DNA from: Variovorax sp. JS1663 | GTDB lineage: Bacteria > Pseudomonadota > Gammaproteobacteria > Burkholderiales > Burkholderiaceae_C | Assembly (NCBI RefSeq): GCF_002157355.1 | Contig: NZ_LYMK01000005.1 | Span: 1-64,000, forward strand | Direction of reading: 5' to 3' | Length of the DNA stretch: 64,000 nucleotides | Shown: positions 34,440 to 42,760 of the stretch, in pieces | How positions within the stretch are numbered: position 1 is the stretch's first letter | Layout of the letters: each line of letters begins with the position of its first letter | The notes under the pieces: model-generated | What the model was told of the DNA's origin: nothing | What the model saw: the letters and a program-made list of their open reading frames with translations, nothing else | Database searches by the model: none | Position numbers and translations under genes: made by a program

Positions 34440-35677
34440 GGCGCGGGCTTCACCAGCCGGTCACGCCGCGCCAGCGAAGGAAAGAGCCGGAACCAGGCCA
34501 GCGCCACCAGCACGGTGCCGAGGCCGCCCGTCACCACCGAGCCCACCGGCCCCAGCAGCGCCGCCGTGGCGCCCGACTCGAACTCGCCGAGCTGATTGCT
34601 GGCACCGATGAAGATCGAGTTCACCGCGCTGACGCGCCCACGCATCGCGTCCGGCGTCTCCAGCTGCACCAGCGTCTGGCGGATCACGACATTGACCATG
34701 TCGGCGCCGCCGGAGACCGCCAGCGCGATCAGCGACACCAGGAAGCTGCGCGAGAAGCCGAATACGATCATGCAGATGCCGAAGGCCGCCACCGCCAACA
34801 GCAGCGTGCGCCCAACATGCCGTTCGATGGGCCGCCGCGTCAGCGCGATGGAGGTGACGAGCGCACCCACCGCCGGCGCGCTGCGCAGGAGGCCCAGCCC
34901 CCACGGCCCGGTGTGCAGGATGTCCTTGGCGAAGATCGGCAGCAGCGCGACCGCGCCGCCCAGCAGCACCGCGAACAGGTCGAGCGAGACGGCCCCCAGC
35001 ACCGGCTTGCGATGCCAGATGAAATGCACGCCCGCCAGCACCGTCGCCAGCGATACCGGCTCGCGCGGCGCCGGTGCATGGTCGTAGCGCACCTGCATCA
35101 CCAGCATGCAGCCGACGGCGAAGCACAGCAGGCCGGCGGCGTACACCACGCCGGTGCCGGCGGCGAACAGCAGGCCGCCCAATGCCGGCCCGCCGATGAT
35201 CGCGCCCTGCATCCCGGCCGAGCTGAAGGCCATCGCGCGCGGAAGCATCAGCGGCGGCACCAGCAGCGGCGTCAGCGCCTGCTGCGCCGGCATCTGGAAG
35301 GCGCGCACCGCGCCGAGGACCAGCGACAGCCCGAGCAGCAGCGCGCGCGAGTCGTGGCCGCCCCGCACGGCCAGCAGCAGCACCAGCGCGACCGCGCCCT
35401 GCACGCCCAGGCAGGCGGCGACGATGCGTCCGCGATGGTGGCGGTCCACCACGTGCCCGGCCAGCAGCGCCAGCAGGAGGGCCGGCACGAATTGGTAGAG
35501 ACCGACCAGGCCCAGGTCCCACGCGCTGCCGGTCAGCTCGTACATGTGCCAGCCGATCGCCACCAGCAGCATCTGGCTGCCCGCGGTGCCGAACAGCCGC
35601 GCGATCCACATCCGCATGAAGGGCCGCTCGCGCGTGAGATCGGAAAAGCTCGGCGAGGCGGCGGCGGGAACGGACAT
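34436..35677 (-). CDS. MFS exporter (EntS-like, MFS_3)
   Basis: Major facilitator of 413 residues with 12 membrane helices. MRMWIARLFGTAGSQMLLVAIGWHMYELTGS opens TM1; GHVVDRHHRGRIVA is the loop 2-3 motif and the conserved VNVVIRQTLVQLETPDAMRGRVSAVN follows TM10. The family (PF05977, DHA3-like) exports siderophores or macrolide-like drugs. Start at 35677 is preferred because a -10-like TATGCT lies 7 bases upstream; ATG 35689 would lie inside that hexamer. No Shine-Dalgarno was seen. It is divergent from the RluA-type gene, and substrate is unknown. Confidence 0.87.
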   Translation of the reverse strand: MSVPAAASPSFSDLTRERPFMRMWIARLFGTAGSQMLLVAIGWHMYELTGSAWDLGLVGLYQFVPALLLALLAGHVVDRHHRGRIVAACLGVQGAVALVLLLAVRGGHDSRALLLGLSLVLGAVRAFQMPAQQALTPLLVPPLMLPRAMAFSSAGMQGAIIGGPALGGLLFAAGTGVVYAAGLLCFAVGCMLVMQVRYDHAPAPREPVSLATVLAGVHFIWHRKPVLGAVSLDLFAVLLGGAVALLPIFAKDILHTGPWGLGLLRSAPAVGALVTSIALTRRPIERHVGRTLLLAVAAFGICMIVFGFSRSFLVSLIALAVSGGADMVNVVIRQTLVQLETPDAMRGRVSAVNSIFIGASNQLGEFESGATAALLGPVGSVVTGGLGTVLVALAWFRLFPSLARRDRLVKPAP

Positions 35678-35724
35678 CGAATCGAGCATAGCCCAGGCTC
35701 GAAGCCTCATAGACTCGCTCGGGC

Positions 35725-36366
35725 ATGACCGACCTTGCCGTGATCCACGAAGACGCTGACCTGCTGGTGCTCGACAAGCCCGCCGGCCTGCTCTGCGTGC
35801 CCGGCCGCGGCGACGACAAGCAGGATTGCCTGAGCGCCCGTGCGCAGGCACGCTGGCCCGATGCGCTGGTCGTGCATCGGCTCGACATGGCCACAAGCGG
35901 CCTGGTGCTGATGGCGCGCAGCCCGGCGATGCAGCGCGCGATGGGCGATGCCTTCGCGACACGTCGCGTGCACAAGCGCTACGACGCGATCGTGGACGGC
36001 CTGATGCCGCTCGCGGCCGACTGGTCACTGATCGATGCGCCGCTCATGGCCGACTGGCCGCGCCGGCCGCTGCAGAAGATCGACGTGGTGCACGGCAAGC
36101 CCAGCCAGACCCGCTGGCGCGTGAAGCGGCTGCTGCCCGAGCGCGACGCCACGCATCTGTGGCTGGAGCCCCAGACCGGACGCAGCCACCAGTTGCGGGT
36201 GCACCTGCTGTCGATCGGTCACCCGATCCTCGGCGATGCGCTCTACGGCAGCGATACGGTGCGCCAGCGTGCCGGGCGCCTGCTGCTGCATGCGAGCGTG
36301 CTCGAATTTGCCCATCCCGGCGACGGCCGGGTGCTGCGCTTCGAAAGTGCGCCGCCTTTTTCCTGA
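35725..36366 (+). CDS. RluA-family RNA pseudouridine synthase
   Basis: Pseudouridine synthase of 213 residues, RluA-like size with no N-terminal S4 domain. Catalytic Asp is in VHRLDMATSG near residue 53. Other motifs are LDKPAGLLCVPGRG, and the RTGRSHQLRVHL region near 150. The target could be tRNA or 23S rRNA positions treated by RluA; it cannot be settled from sequence alone. A -10-like TAGACT at 35710-35715 lies 9 bases before the ATG and no Shine-Dalgarno is seen, so a very short leader is likely. Confidence 0.9.
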   Translation: MTDLAVIHEDADLLVLDKPAGLLCVPGRGDDKQDCLSARAQARWPDALVVHRLDMATSGLVLMARSPAMQRAMGDAFATRRVHKRYDAIVDGLMPLAADWSLIDAPLMADWPRRPLQKIDVVHGKPSQTRWRVKRLLPERDATHLWLEPQTGRSHQLRVHLLSIGHPILGDALYGSDTVRQRAGRLLLHASVLEFAHPGDGRVLRFESAPPFS

Positions 36367-36390
36367 GTGTCCTGAGTGCCGTCCGGTTGT

Positions 36391-36828
36391 TCAGCCCTTG
36401 ACCACCAGGACGGGTACCTTGGCATCCTGCAGCACGCGCTGCGTCACGCTGCCCAGCAGCAGCTTCTCGATGCCGGAGCGCCCATGCGAGCCCATGACGA
36501 TCAGGTCGGCCGCGATCGCCTCGGCCGTGTCGACGATGCCTTCGTGCACCACGTGGCCATCGATCACGCGCTGGTCGCTGTGCAGCCCCTCGGCCGCCAG
36601 CGCCGCAACGCCGCGTGCCAGCGCCGCATTGGCGCTGCTGGTGGCCGCTGCGAGGTATTCGTTCTGGCCCAGCGCGTAGTCGGCACCGACGCCGATGAAG
36701 GGATAGTTGTCCACCACGTGGATCAGGGTGATGCGGCTGCCGAAGGCCAGCGCGAGACCACTGGCCTTGCTGACCGCGAGCATCGACGTTTCAGACCCGT
36801 CGATCGGAACCAGGATGTGATTGAACAT
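36391..36828 (-). CDS. universal stress protein, UspA family
   Basis: Single-domain Usp of 145 residues. The ATP-binding loop is present as GSHGRSGIEKLLLGSVTQ (G-x2-G-x9-G-S/T), so an ATP-binding form is expected. The N terminus FNHILVPIDGS is typical. ATG 36828 is the only sensible start. The gene lies 108 bases downstream of the dioxygenase gene on the same strand, with its own upstream gap, and converges with the RluA-type gene (24-base gap). Family roles include stress survival under starvation or low oxygen. Confidence 0.92.
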   Translation of the reverse strand: MFNHILVPIDGSETSMLAVSKASGLALAFGSRITLIHVVDNYPFIGVGADYALGQNEYLAAATSSANAALARGVAALAAEGLHSDQRVIDGHVVHEGIVDTAEAIAADLIVMGSHGRSGIEKLLLGSVTQRVLQDAKVPVLVVKG

Positions 36829-36935
36829 GCCAGACCTCGTTTGTTCACATGCGGCTCGCATCGGAACCGGGCCTCGAATGTACATCCAAGGTGCGGCGCC
36901 GGGCTGTAGGACTGCTACGGCCCGGCGGGTGATGC

Positions 36936-37679
36936 TCAATCGCCCTGAAAACTGCCTGCGCGGCAGGTCACGACCAACGTATCCCGCCAGCCCGGCTGGC
37001 TGTCCACCAGCGGCTGGATCGGCGTCGATTCGTGGATCACGCGCGCGTCGTCGGCCAGCAGCAGCGTCCACGGTTCCGTCATCGTGAAACGCTCGCCGCG
37101 CCGCCCGGCCGCCTCGAACACGCGCGTCTCGCCGCCCTTGATGTTGTGGCGGCCAACCAGCGCCACGGCCACCAGGTCCACGCCGTCGCGGTGCGCGCCC
37201 TCGGGCGTAGGTCGCCCGATGCCCTCGGCCGTGTCGATGCGGAACTGGTGCGCCTCGACGAACCAGCGCTGCGTGCCGCGCAGGCCGTCGGCCACGCCGA
37301 CCAGGGCCCTGATGAGCGCCTGCCAGGCCGGCTGCACCAGCGTGCCCGACTCCATGGGTGCGAACCAGCGCTGCATGCCGCCGTGCAGCGCGTTGTACTC
37401 GACCGGCTGCCAATGCGCCCGGTGCGGCACCTGCTCGATCTGCGCGTTCTCGACGGTGAAGCAGGCATGGCGCCGGGTGCGGTAGCGCCCGCCGTCCTTC
37501 AGGTATTCGTCCAGCGGCAGGTGATTCCAGTCGGCCTCCAGTTGCGCGAGTTCCGCGAGCGGATGGCCCAGCCATTCGGCCACGCCCTGGGGACTCAGCA
37601 CCGCGTAGCCGTCCTGGCGAAGGGCCGGCGCGAGCCGATCGACTGGCGCGAAAGGCGGATCGAAGAGCCCTGTAGTCAC
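36936..37679 (-). CDS. 2-oxoglutarate/Fe(II)-dependent dioxygenase family protein
   Basis: Protein of 247 residues of the 2OG-Fe dioxygenase group PF10014, which includes amino acid hydroxylases such as isoleucine dioxygenase. Iron ligands are likely the His and Asp of GAHRDGVDLV near residue 163 and His in RVIHESTPIQP near 214, with the 2OG Arg in WRDTLVVT near 233. It has no signal peptide. The substrate (a free amino acid or similar) is inferred from family, not shown. It lies upstream of the usp gene on the same strand. Confidence 0.78.
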   Translation of the reverse strand: MTTGLFDPPFAPVDRLAPALRQDGYAVLSPQGVAEWLGHPLAELAQLEADWNHLPLDEYLKDGGRYRTRRHACFTVENAQIEQVPHRAHWQPVEYNALHGGMQRWFAPMESGTLVQPAWQALIRALVGVADGLRGTQRWFVEAHQFRIDTAEGIGRPTPEGAHRDGVDLVAVALVGRHNIKGGETRVFEAAGRRGERFTMTEPWTLLLADDARVIHESTPIQPLVDSQPGWRDTLVVTCRAGSFQGD

Positions 37680-37704
37680 TGGAAAACCTCCCCCCGGCTC
37701 GTCA

Positions 37705-37772
37705 CTGCGTGTACTTCGCGCACCCCCTCCCGAAGGAGGGGGCGAGCGCCTTCGGGCGGCCGGGCGGCGCTC
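37705..37772. repeat. intergenic hairpin repeat, double stem
   Basis: Two stems in tandem between the dioxygenase and DUF427 genes. The first is CCCCCTCC at 37723-37730 and GGAGGGGG at 37735-37742 around CGAA. The second pairs GAGCGCC at 37744-37750 with GGCGCTC at 37766-37772. The element at 49262-49338 has the same plan (acttcg-type lead, short C/G stem, longer second stem), so both are likely copies of one dispersed family. Confidence 0.55.
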
Positions 37773-38052
37773 ACTCGCCCACCTTCACACCCTTCCAGAA
37801 GGCGACGCGGTCGCGCACCATCTCGGCCTCGGGCTTGGGGTCGGCGTAGTACCAGACGGCGTCGGCGTTGAGCTCGCCGTTCACCAGCAGCGAGTAGTAG
37901 CTCGCCGTGCCCTTCCACGGGCAGGTGCTCTTGTGGTTGCTGAAGCTCACGTACTCGCGCTTGAGCGCGCTCGCCGGGAAATAGTGGTTGCCTTCGACGA
38001 GCACGGTGTCGTCGCTCTCGGCGATGGTGACGCCGTTCCAGGTTGCTTTCAT
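37771..38052 (-). CDS. DUF427 domain protein
   Basis: Small cytoplasmic protein of 93 residues. The motifs ATWNGVTIAESDDTVLVEGNHYFP, CPWKGTASYYSL and AVWYYADPKPEAEMVRDRVAF define the DUF427 beta-barrel family. Function unknown. ATG 38052 gives the usual start MKATWNG; an upstream ATG at 38076 adds eight residues. It is downstream of egtD on the same strand with a 36-base gap, so it may be transcribed with the ergothioneine genes. Confidence 0.87.
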   Translation of the reverse strand: MKATWNGVTIAESDDTVLVEGNHYFPASALKREYVSFSNHKSTCPWKGTASYYSLLVNGELNADAVWYYADPKPEAEMVRDRVAFWKGVKVGE

Positions 38053-38088
38053 CCAGGTCTCCAGGCCCCGCGGCACGCGGGGCGGAGC

Positions 38089-39075
38089 CTATTGTGCCGC
38101 GGGCGACTGCAGCCAGTGCACGCTGAACAATCGCTCCGGGTCCGTCCACACCGCGGCCGGCCGGAGGCCCGCCTTCACCGCCAGCGCGCGCAGGCCCTCG
38201 ACGGTGAACTTGTGCGAGTTCTCGGTGTGGATGGTCTCGCCTTCCTCGAACTCGAAGCGTTGGCCGTCCAGCCTCACGCCCTGCGCGCGGCGGCTCACCA
38301 GGTGCATCTCGACGCGGCGCAGCGGCGCGTTGTAGAAGGCCGCGTGCGTGAAGCCCTCGAGGTCGAAGTCGGTGCCGAGCTCGCGGTTGGCGCGCCGCAG
38401 CAGGTTGAGGTTGAAGGCGGCCGTCACGCCCTGTGCGTCGTTGTAGGCGGCATGCAGGAGCGCCGGGTCCTTGACCAGGTCCACGCCCAGCAGCAGGCCG
38501 CCGCCGCGCAGCAGGCGTTGCGCGAGCTGCAGGAAGGCGAGCGCCTCGTCGGGGCTGAAGTTGCCGAGCGTCGAGCCGGGGAAGAAGCCCACGCGCTGGC
38601 CCAGCCCTTCACCGCGCGCCGGCAGCACCAGCGGCATGGTGTAGTCGGCCACCACCGGCAGCACCGCAAGCTGCGGGTAGTCGACACGCAGGCGCTGCGC
38701 CGCCGCCTCGAGATGCTCTCCCGAAATGTCGATCGGCACGTAGCGCCGCGGCGAGCGCAGCGCGTCGAGCAGCAGGCGCACCTTGGTGAGCGAGCCCGCG
38801 CCGAACTCGATGACCTCGGCATGCGGCCCGATCTGTTCGGCGATCTCTGCCGCATGCTCGGTGAGGATGCGCGTCTCGGTGCGCGTCGGGTAATACTCCG
38901 GCAGCTCGCAGATGCGATCGAACAGCTGCGAGCCGGCCGCGTCGTAAAAGAACTTGGGCGAGATGCTGCGCGCGCTGCGGTTCAGTCCCTCGAACAGTTC
39001 GCGGCCGAAATCCGACAGGGGTGCGGCCCGCTGGGCGGTGCGAAAGGCATGGAGGCTGAGTGCAGGAATGGCCAT
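38089..39075 (-). CDS. egtD: L-histidine N-alpha-methyltransferase
   Basis: SAM-dependent enzyme of 328 residues that trimethylates histidine to hercynine, the first step of ergothioneine synthesis. The SAM-binding loop is VIEFGAGSLTK near 88-98, with FFYDAAGSQLFDRICELPEYYPTRTE upstream and HTENSHKFTVEGL near the C terminus, all typical of EgtD. ATG 39075 overlaps the egtB stop by one base (TGATG), so they are coupled. Because EgtB is beside it, the pathway assignment is firm. Confidence 0.94.
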   Translation of the reverse strand: MAIPALSLHAFRTAQRAAPLSDFGRELFEGLNRSARSISPKFFYDAAGSQLFDRICELPEYYPTRTETRILTEHAAEIAEQIGPHAEVIEFGAGSLTKVRLLLDALRSPRRYVPIDISGEHLEAAAQRLRVDYPQLAVLPVVADYTMPLVLPARGEGLGQRVGFFPGSTLGNFSPDEALAFLQLAQRLLRGGGLLLGVDLVKDPALLHAAYNDAQGVTAAFNLNLLRRANRELGTDFDLEGFTHAAFYNAPLRRVEMHLVSRRAQGVRLDGQRFEFEEGETIHTENSHKFTVEGLRALAVKAGLRPAAVWTDPERLFSVHWLQSPAAQ

Positions 39076-40331
39076 CAGAGATCCTTGGCGAGCCGCAGGC
39101 CCGAGAACTGCCAGCGCGCGGCCGGCGGAAAGAAGTTGCGATAGCTCGGCCGCGCATGGCCCACCGGCGTCGCGACGCTGCCGCCGCGCAGCACCAGTTG
39201 GCCGACCATGAACTTGCCGTTGTACTCGGCCGCCGCGCCGGCCAGCGGCCGGAAGCCCGGATAGGGGTCGTAGGAGGAGCGCGTCCATTGCCAGACGTTG
39301 CCGCTCATCTGCGAGATGCCGGGCAGCTCGTGCGCGGCCTCCCATTCGAATTCGGTGGGCAGCCGCGCCCCGGCCCATTCAGCGTAGGCGGCCGCCTCGT
39401 AGAAGCTCAGCTGGGCCACCGGCGCCTCGGGCTCCATCGGCCGCACGCCATGCAGGCCGAAGACCTGCCAGCCGGCAGTCGCACCCTGGTGCGGCTGATG
39501 GACCAGGCGCGGATCGTCGGCCGCCAGCCAGTAGGCCGGATGACGCCAGCCCTGCGCCTGCACCGCCGCCCAGCCGTCGGACAGCCAGAGCTCCGGACGC
39601 TGATAGCCGCCGTCGGCGATGAACTGCGCATAGTCGCCGCAATTCACCAACCGGTCGGCGATGGCATGGGGTGCGAGCAGCACCGCATGGCGCGGCGTCT
39701 CGTTGTCGAAGCAGAAGCCGTCGCCGGCGTGGCCGACCTGGACCACCCCGCCGGACTGCGCGAGCCATTGCACCGCGGGCGCGACCGTGGCCAGCCGCAG
39801 CGTCGGGCTGGGCGCCCCACGATAGGCCGGCAGCAGCGGATTGCAGGACAGGGCATGCAGGATGTCGGTGAGCAGCAATTCCTGGTGCTGCTGCTCGTGG
39901 TTCAGCCCCAGCTCGACGACCGCCGAGATCGCCGCCGAGTCCGCCCCGCCACCGCGGTCGAGCAGCGCCAGCACCGCTTCGTCCACGTGCTGCCGATAGG
40001 CATGCACCTCCTCGAGCGCGGGTCGCGTCAGCAGCCCGCGCTGCGGCCGCGGATGGCGCGGCCCCAGCGCCTCGTAGTAGGAGTTGAAGAGGTAGGCAAA
40101 GCGCGCATCGAAGACGCGATAGCCCGCGGCATGCGGCTGCACCAACAGCGTTTCGAAGAACCAGGTCGTGTGCGCCAGGTGCCACTTGGTCGGGCTGGCA
40201 TCGGGCATCGACTGGATGCACTGGTCCTCGGCCGACAGCGGCGCCGCCAGCGCGAGGCTGTGGGCACGCACCGCCTGGAAACGTTCGCGCAGGTCATCCG
40301 ACGCTGGCTTGGCCGGCCGGGTCAGCTTCAT
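39075..40331 (-). CDS. egtB: ergothioneine sulfoxide synthase EgtB
   Basis: Non-haem iron enzyme of 418 residues that joins a thiol substrate to hercynine with oxygen to form a sulfoxide. The DinB-like iron site is visible as His51 in KWHLAHTTW and His145/His149 in HEQQHQE. The C-terminal FGE-sulfatase domain is LPTEFEWEAAHELPG, MSGNVWQWTRSSYDPYPGF and VLRGGSVATP. Whether it takes gamma-glutamylcysteine or cysteine cannot be seen, but the absence of an egtC gene beside it suggests the cysteine route. ATG 40331 is the family start. It is divergent from the NDH-2 gene. Confidence 0.93.
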   Translation of the reverse strand: MKLTRPAKPASDDLRERFQAVRAHSLALAAPLSAEDQCIQSMPDASPTKWHLAHTTWFFETLLVQPHAAGYRVFDARFAYLFNSYYEALGPRHPRPQRGLLTRPALEEVHAYRQHVDEAVLALLDRGGGADSAAISAVVELGLNHEQQHQELLLTDILHALSCNPLLPAYRGAPSPTLRLATVAPAVQWLAQSGGVVQVGHAGDGFCFDNETPRHAVLLAPHAIADRLVNCGDYAQFIADGGYQRPELWLSDGWAAVQAQGWRHPAYWLAADDPRLVHQPHQGATAGWQVFGLHGVRPMEPEAPVAQLSFYEAAAYAEWAGARLPTEFEWEAAHELPGISQMSGNVWQWTRSSYDPYPGFRPLAGAAAEYNGKFMVGQLVLRGGSVATPVGHARPSYRNFFPPAARWQFSGLRLAKDL

Positions 40332-40480
40332 GGGGTCTCCATTGTTGGGATGGAACGGTTTTTTAGCCCATGCATGCCGCCCGGCGCCGTAGGACAAGGA
40401 CCCGGGCGCCGGCACGGCCGAACTCGCGACTTTGGCACAAGACGCCGGAACGTGCACGGCGCCTGCGTATCATCCGCCGC

Positions 40481-41827
40481 ATGAACACGCCCGCCACCTC
40501 CCGCCGCCCCCGTGTCGTCATCGTCGGCTGCGGCTTCGGCGGCCTGGAGGCGGCGCGCAAGTTCCAGGGCCAGGCGGTCGACGTCACCATCATCGACAAG
40601 ACCAACCACCACCTGTTCCAGCCCCTGCTCTACCAGGTCGCGACCGCGGGCCTGGCGGCGCCGTCGATCTCGGCGCCGGTGCGCCTGCTGTTTCGCCGCC
40701 AGTCCAACATCACGACCCTGCTCGGCGAGGTGACCACCATCGACCCGGCCGCGCGCGAGGTGCAGTTGGCCGACGGCACCCGCCTGGGCTGGGACCACCT
40801 GGTCGTCGCGGCCGGCGCGACCCATAGCTATTTCGGCCACGACGACTGGTCGCGCCTGGCACCCGGCCTGAAAACCCTGGCCGATGCCTTCGAGATCCGC
40901 CGCCGGGTGCTCATGAGCTTCGAGGCGGCCGAGATCGAGCCCGACCCGGTGCGCCAGCGCGCCCTGCTCACCTTCGCCGTGATCGGCGCCGGCCCGACCG
41001 GCGTCGAGATGGCCGGCACGCTGGCCGAGATCGCGCGCCATACGCTCAGCGGCGAGTTCCGCCGCATCGACCCCGCCAGCGCCGAGGTGCTGCTGATCGA
41101 GGGCGGCCCGCGGGTGCTGCTGGCCATGCCCGAGAGCCTGAGCCAGCGCGCGCTCGAGCAGTTGCAGAAGCTGGGCGTGCAGGTGCGCCTCAATGCCCGC
41201 GTCACCGCCGTCACCCCCACCGGGCTGCAGGTCGAATCGCCCTTCAGCGACGGCGGCGCCGGCGTCGGCACCCACCGCATCGATTGCAACTGCGTGATCT
41301 GGGCGGCCGGCGTGGCCGCCTCGCCGCTGGGCCGGCTGCTGGCCGAGGCCACCGGCGCCGAGTGCGACCGTGCCGGCCGCGTGAAAGTACTGCCCGACCT
41401 CAGCCTGCCCGGCCATCCGGAGATCAGCGTGGTGGGCGACCTGGCCGCCGCCATGAGCCACCGGCCCGGCAAGGAGCCCAAGCCGGTGCCCGGGGTCTCG
41501 CCCGGCGCCAAGCAGGCCGGCCGCGCCGCGGCGACCAACATCCTGCGCCGCATCGCCGGCAAGGAGACCGTGCCCTTCCGCTACCGCGATTACGGCAATC
41601 TCGCCACCATCGGCCGCAACTCCGCCGTGGTCGACCTCGGCACGCCTTTCGGGCCGCTGCGCTTCTCGGGCCGGCTGGCCTGGCTGTTCTGGCTGTTCGC
41701 CCATGCCTATTTCCTGATCGGCTTCCGCAACCGCATCGTGGTGCTGATGGACTGGGCCAGCGCCTACTGGAGCTTCCAACGGCATGCGCGCGTGGTGGCG
41801 GAGGTGCGCGGCCGGGGCGAGGCCTGA
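40481..41827 (+). CDS. type II NADH dehydrogenase-like flavoprotein
   Basis: FAD-dependent NADH:quinone oxidoreductase of 448 residues, peripheral inner-membrane protein that does not pump protons. Dinucleotide-binding motifs are VIVGCGFGGLEAARKF near residue 14 and VIGAGPTGVEMAGTLAEIA near 168; VVGDLAAA binds FAD near 320. The C terminus has the hydrophobic, membrane-facing LAWLFWLFAHAYFLIGFRNR segment typical of NDH-2. A -10-like TATCAT at 40468-40473 ends 7 bases before the ATG, with no Shine-Dalgarno, so a leaderless transcript is possible. Confidence 0.9.
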   Translation: MNTPATSRRPRVVIVGCGFGGLEAARKFQGQAVDVTIIDKTNHHLFQPLLYQVATAGLAAPSISAPVRLLFRRQSNITTLLGEVTTIDPAAREVQLADGTRLGWDHLVVAAGATHSYFGHDDWSRLAPGLKTLADAFEIRRRVLMSFEAAEIEPDPVRQRALLTFAVIGAGPTGVEMAGTLAEIARHTLSGEFRRIDPASAEVLLIEGGPRVLLAMPESLSQRALEQLQKLGVQVRLNARVTAVTPTGLQVESPFSDGGAGVGTHRIDCNCVIWAAGVAASPLGRLLAEATGAECDRAGRVKVLPDLSLPGHPEISVVGDLAAAMSHRPGKEPKPVPGVSPGAKQAGRAAATNILRRIAGKETVPFRYRDYGNLATIGRNSAVVDLGTPFGPLRFSGRLAWLFWLFAHAYFLIGFRNRIVVLMDWASAYWSFQRHARVVAEVRGRGEA

Positions 41828-41991
41828 ACCGCAGCGGCCGTCCAAGTCCGCGACGCGACCCGGGTCTTGCGCTGCGTGGGCACGCCGGGGGCGGCGTTCT
41901 TGCAAGCTCCTGTCCTGGCCCGCGCAGGGGCGCGCGCCGGAACGTGCGGCACCTGCCGCACGACGCCTGGTCTAGCCGCGAAAGGATCCCC

Positions 41992-42369
41992 ATGAACACG
42001 ACGATGGAAGTGGCCAGGAAGCTGGTCGCGCTGTGCAAGGAAGGCAGGTTCGACGAATGCAGCAACACGCTGCTCGCCGACGACGTGGTCAGCGTGGAGG
42101 CCGCTGCCCCGCCGGGCATGGAACGCGAAGCCCGGGGACTCGAGGCGGTGCGCCGCAAGGGCGAGTGGTGGGGCAGCAACCACGAGGTGCATTCCTTCAG
42201 CGTCAGCGGCCCCTGGCCGCACGACAACCGCTTCGTGGTCGGCTTCCAGTTCGACGTCACCTTCAAGCCCACCGGACAGCGCATGAAGCTGGACGAGGTG
42301 GCGCTGTACACAGTGCGCGACGGCAAGGTGGCGCGCGAGGAATTCTTCTACGACACCAGCGGTGCCTGA
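41992..42369 (+). CDS. SnoaL/NTF2-like protein
   Basis: Small alpha+beta cone protein of 125 residues. The start TMEVARKLVALCKEGRFDECSNTLLADDVVSVEA, the central RRKGEWWGSNHEVHS and the end VALYTVRDGKVAREEFFYD fit the SnoaL-like branch of NTF2 folds. Such proteins are enzymes or ligand carriers, and no catalytic residue can be named here. ATG 41992 is preceded by AAAGGAT about 7 bases upstream. It is upstream of the broken Nudix gene. The 164 bases before it hold no gene. Confidence 0.82.
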   Translation: MNTTMEVARKLVALCKEGRFDECSNTLLADDVVSVEAAAPPGMEREARGLEAVRRKGEWWGSNHEVHSFSVSGPWPHDNRFVVGFQFDVTFKPTGQRMKLDEVALYTVRDGKVAREEFFYDTSGA

Positions 42370-42382
42370 GTCCAGGCACGCC

Positions 42383-42718
42383 GTGATCTCCTTCGACGCT
42401 CACACGCACCGCTTCAACCTGCGCGCCGCCGCTGTCGTGCTGCACGAGGGCGCAGTGCTGCTGCACCGCATCGAAGGCGACGATTTCTGGTCCATGCCGG
42501 CGGACGCGTGGAGCCCGGCGAGACCGGCCGGCTCCCGCCTGCTCGCCGGCCCGGTGCCCTTCCTGGGCAGCGAGGACGGCCTCGCGCTGACCTTCGCCTG
42601 GTTCGACTGCACGCGGCTGGACGAGATCGAGGTCCGGCCCTCCGTCCTGGCACGCGCGCTGGCATCGCCGGAGCGCGGCTTCCGGCACGTGATCCACCAT
42701 GAGCGCGAGGCCGGCTGA
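42383..42718 (+). pseudogene. Nudix hydrolase remnant, Nudix box destroyed
   Basis: The ends of a Nudix hydrolase are intact: the start ISFDAHTHRFNLRAAAVVLHEGAVLLHRIEGDDFW and the end LTFAWFDCTRLDEIEVRPS, FRHVIHH. In the middle, reading continues as SMPADAWSPARPAG in the GTG frame, but in the next frame the same bases give GGRVEPGET, the beginning of the Nudix box. A single base is therefore missing after the codon for SMP. The rest of the box (REL-EE helix and the following strands, about 45 codons) is absent before GSRLLAGPVPFLG. The two lesions restore frame, giving a 112-residue product without the catalytic helix. GTG at 42362 is another start. Confidence 0.72.
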
Positions 42719-42760
42719 GGCCTTCGGCACCCGCCATCCGAACTTGCGAAGGAACCCGCC

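Noticed and set aside
41828..41991. Possible small RNA or gene between NDH-2 and the NTF2-like gene
   Set aside because: No promoter plus terminator pair, strong hairpin or plausible coding frame was found in these 164 bases.
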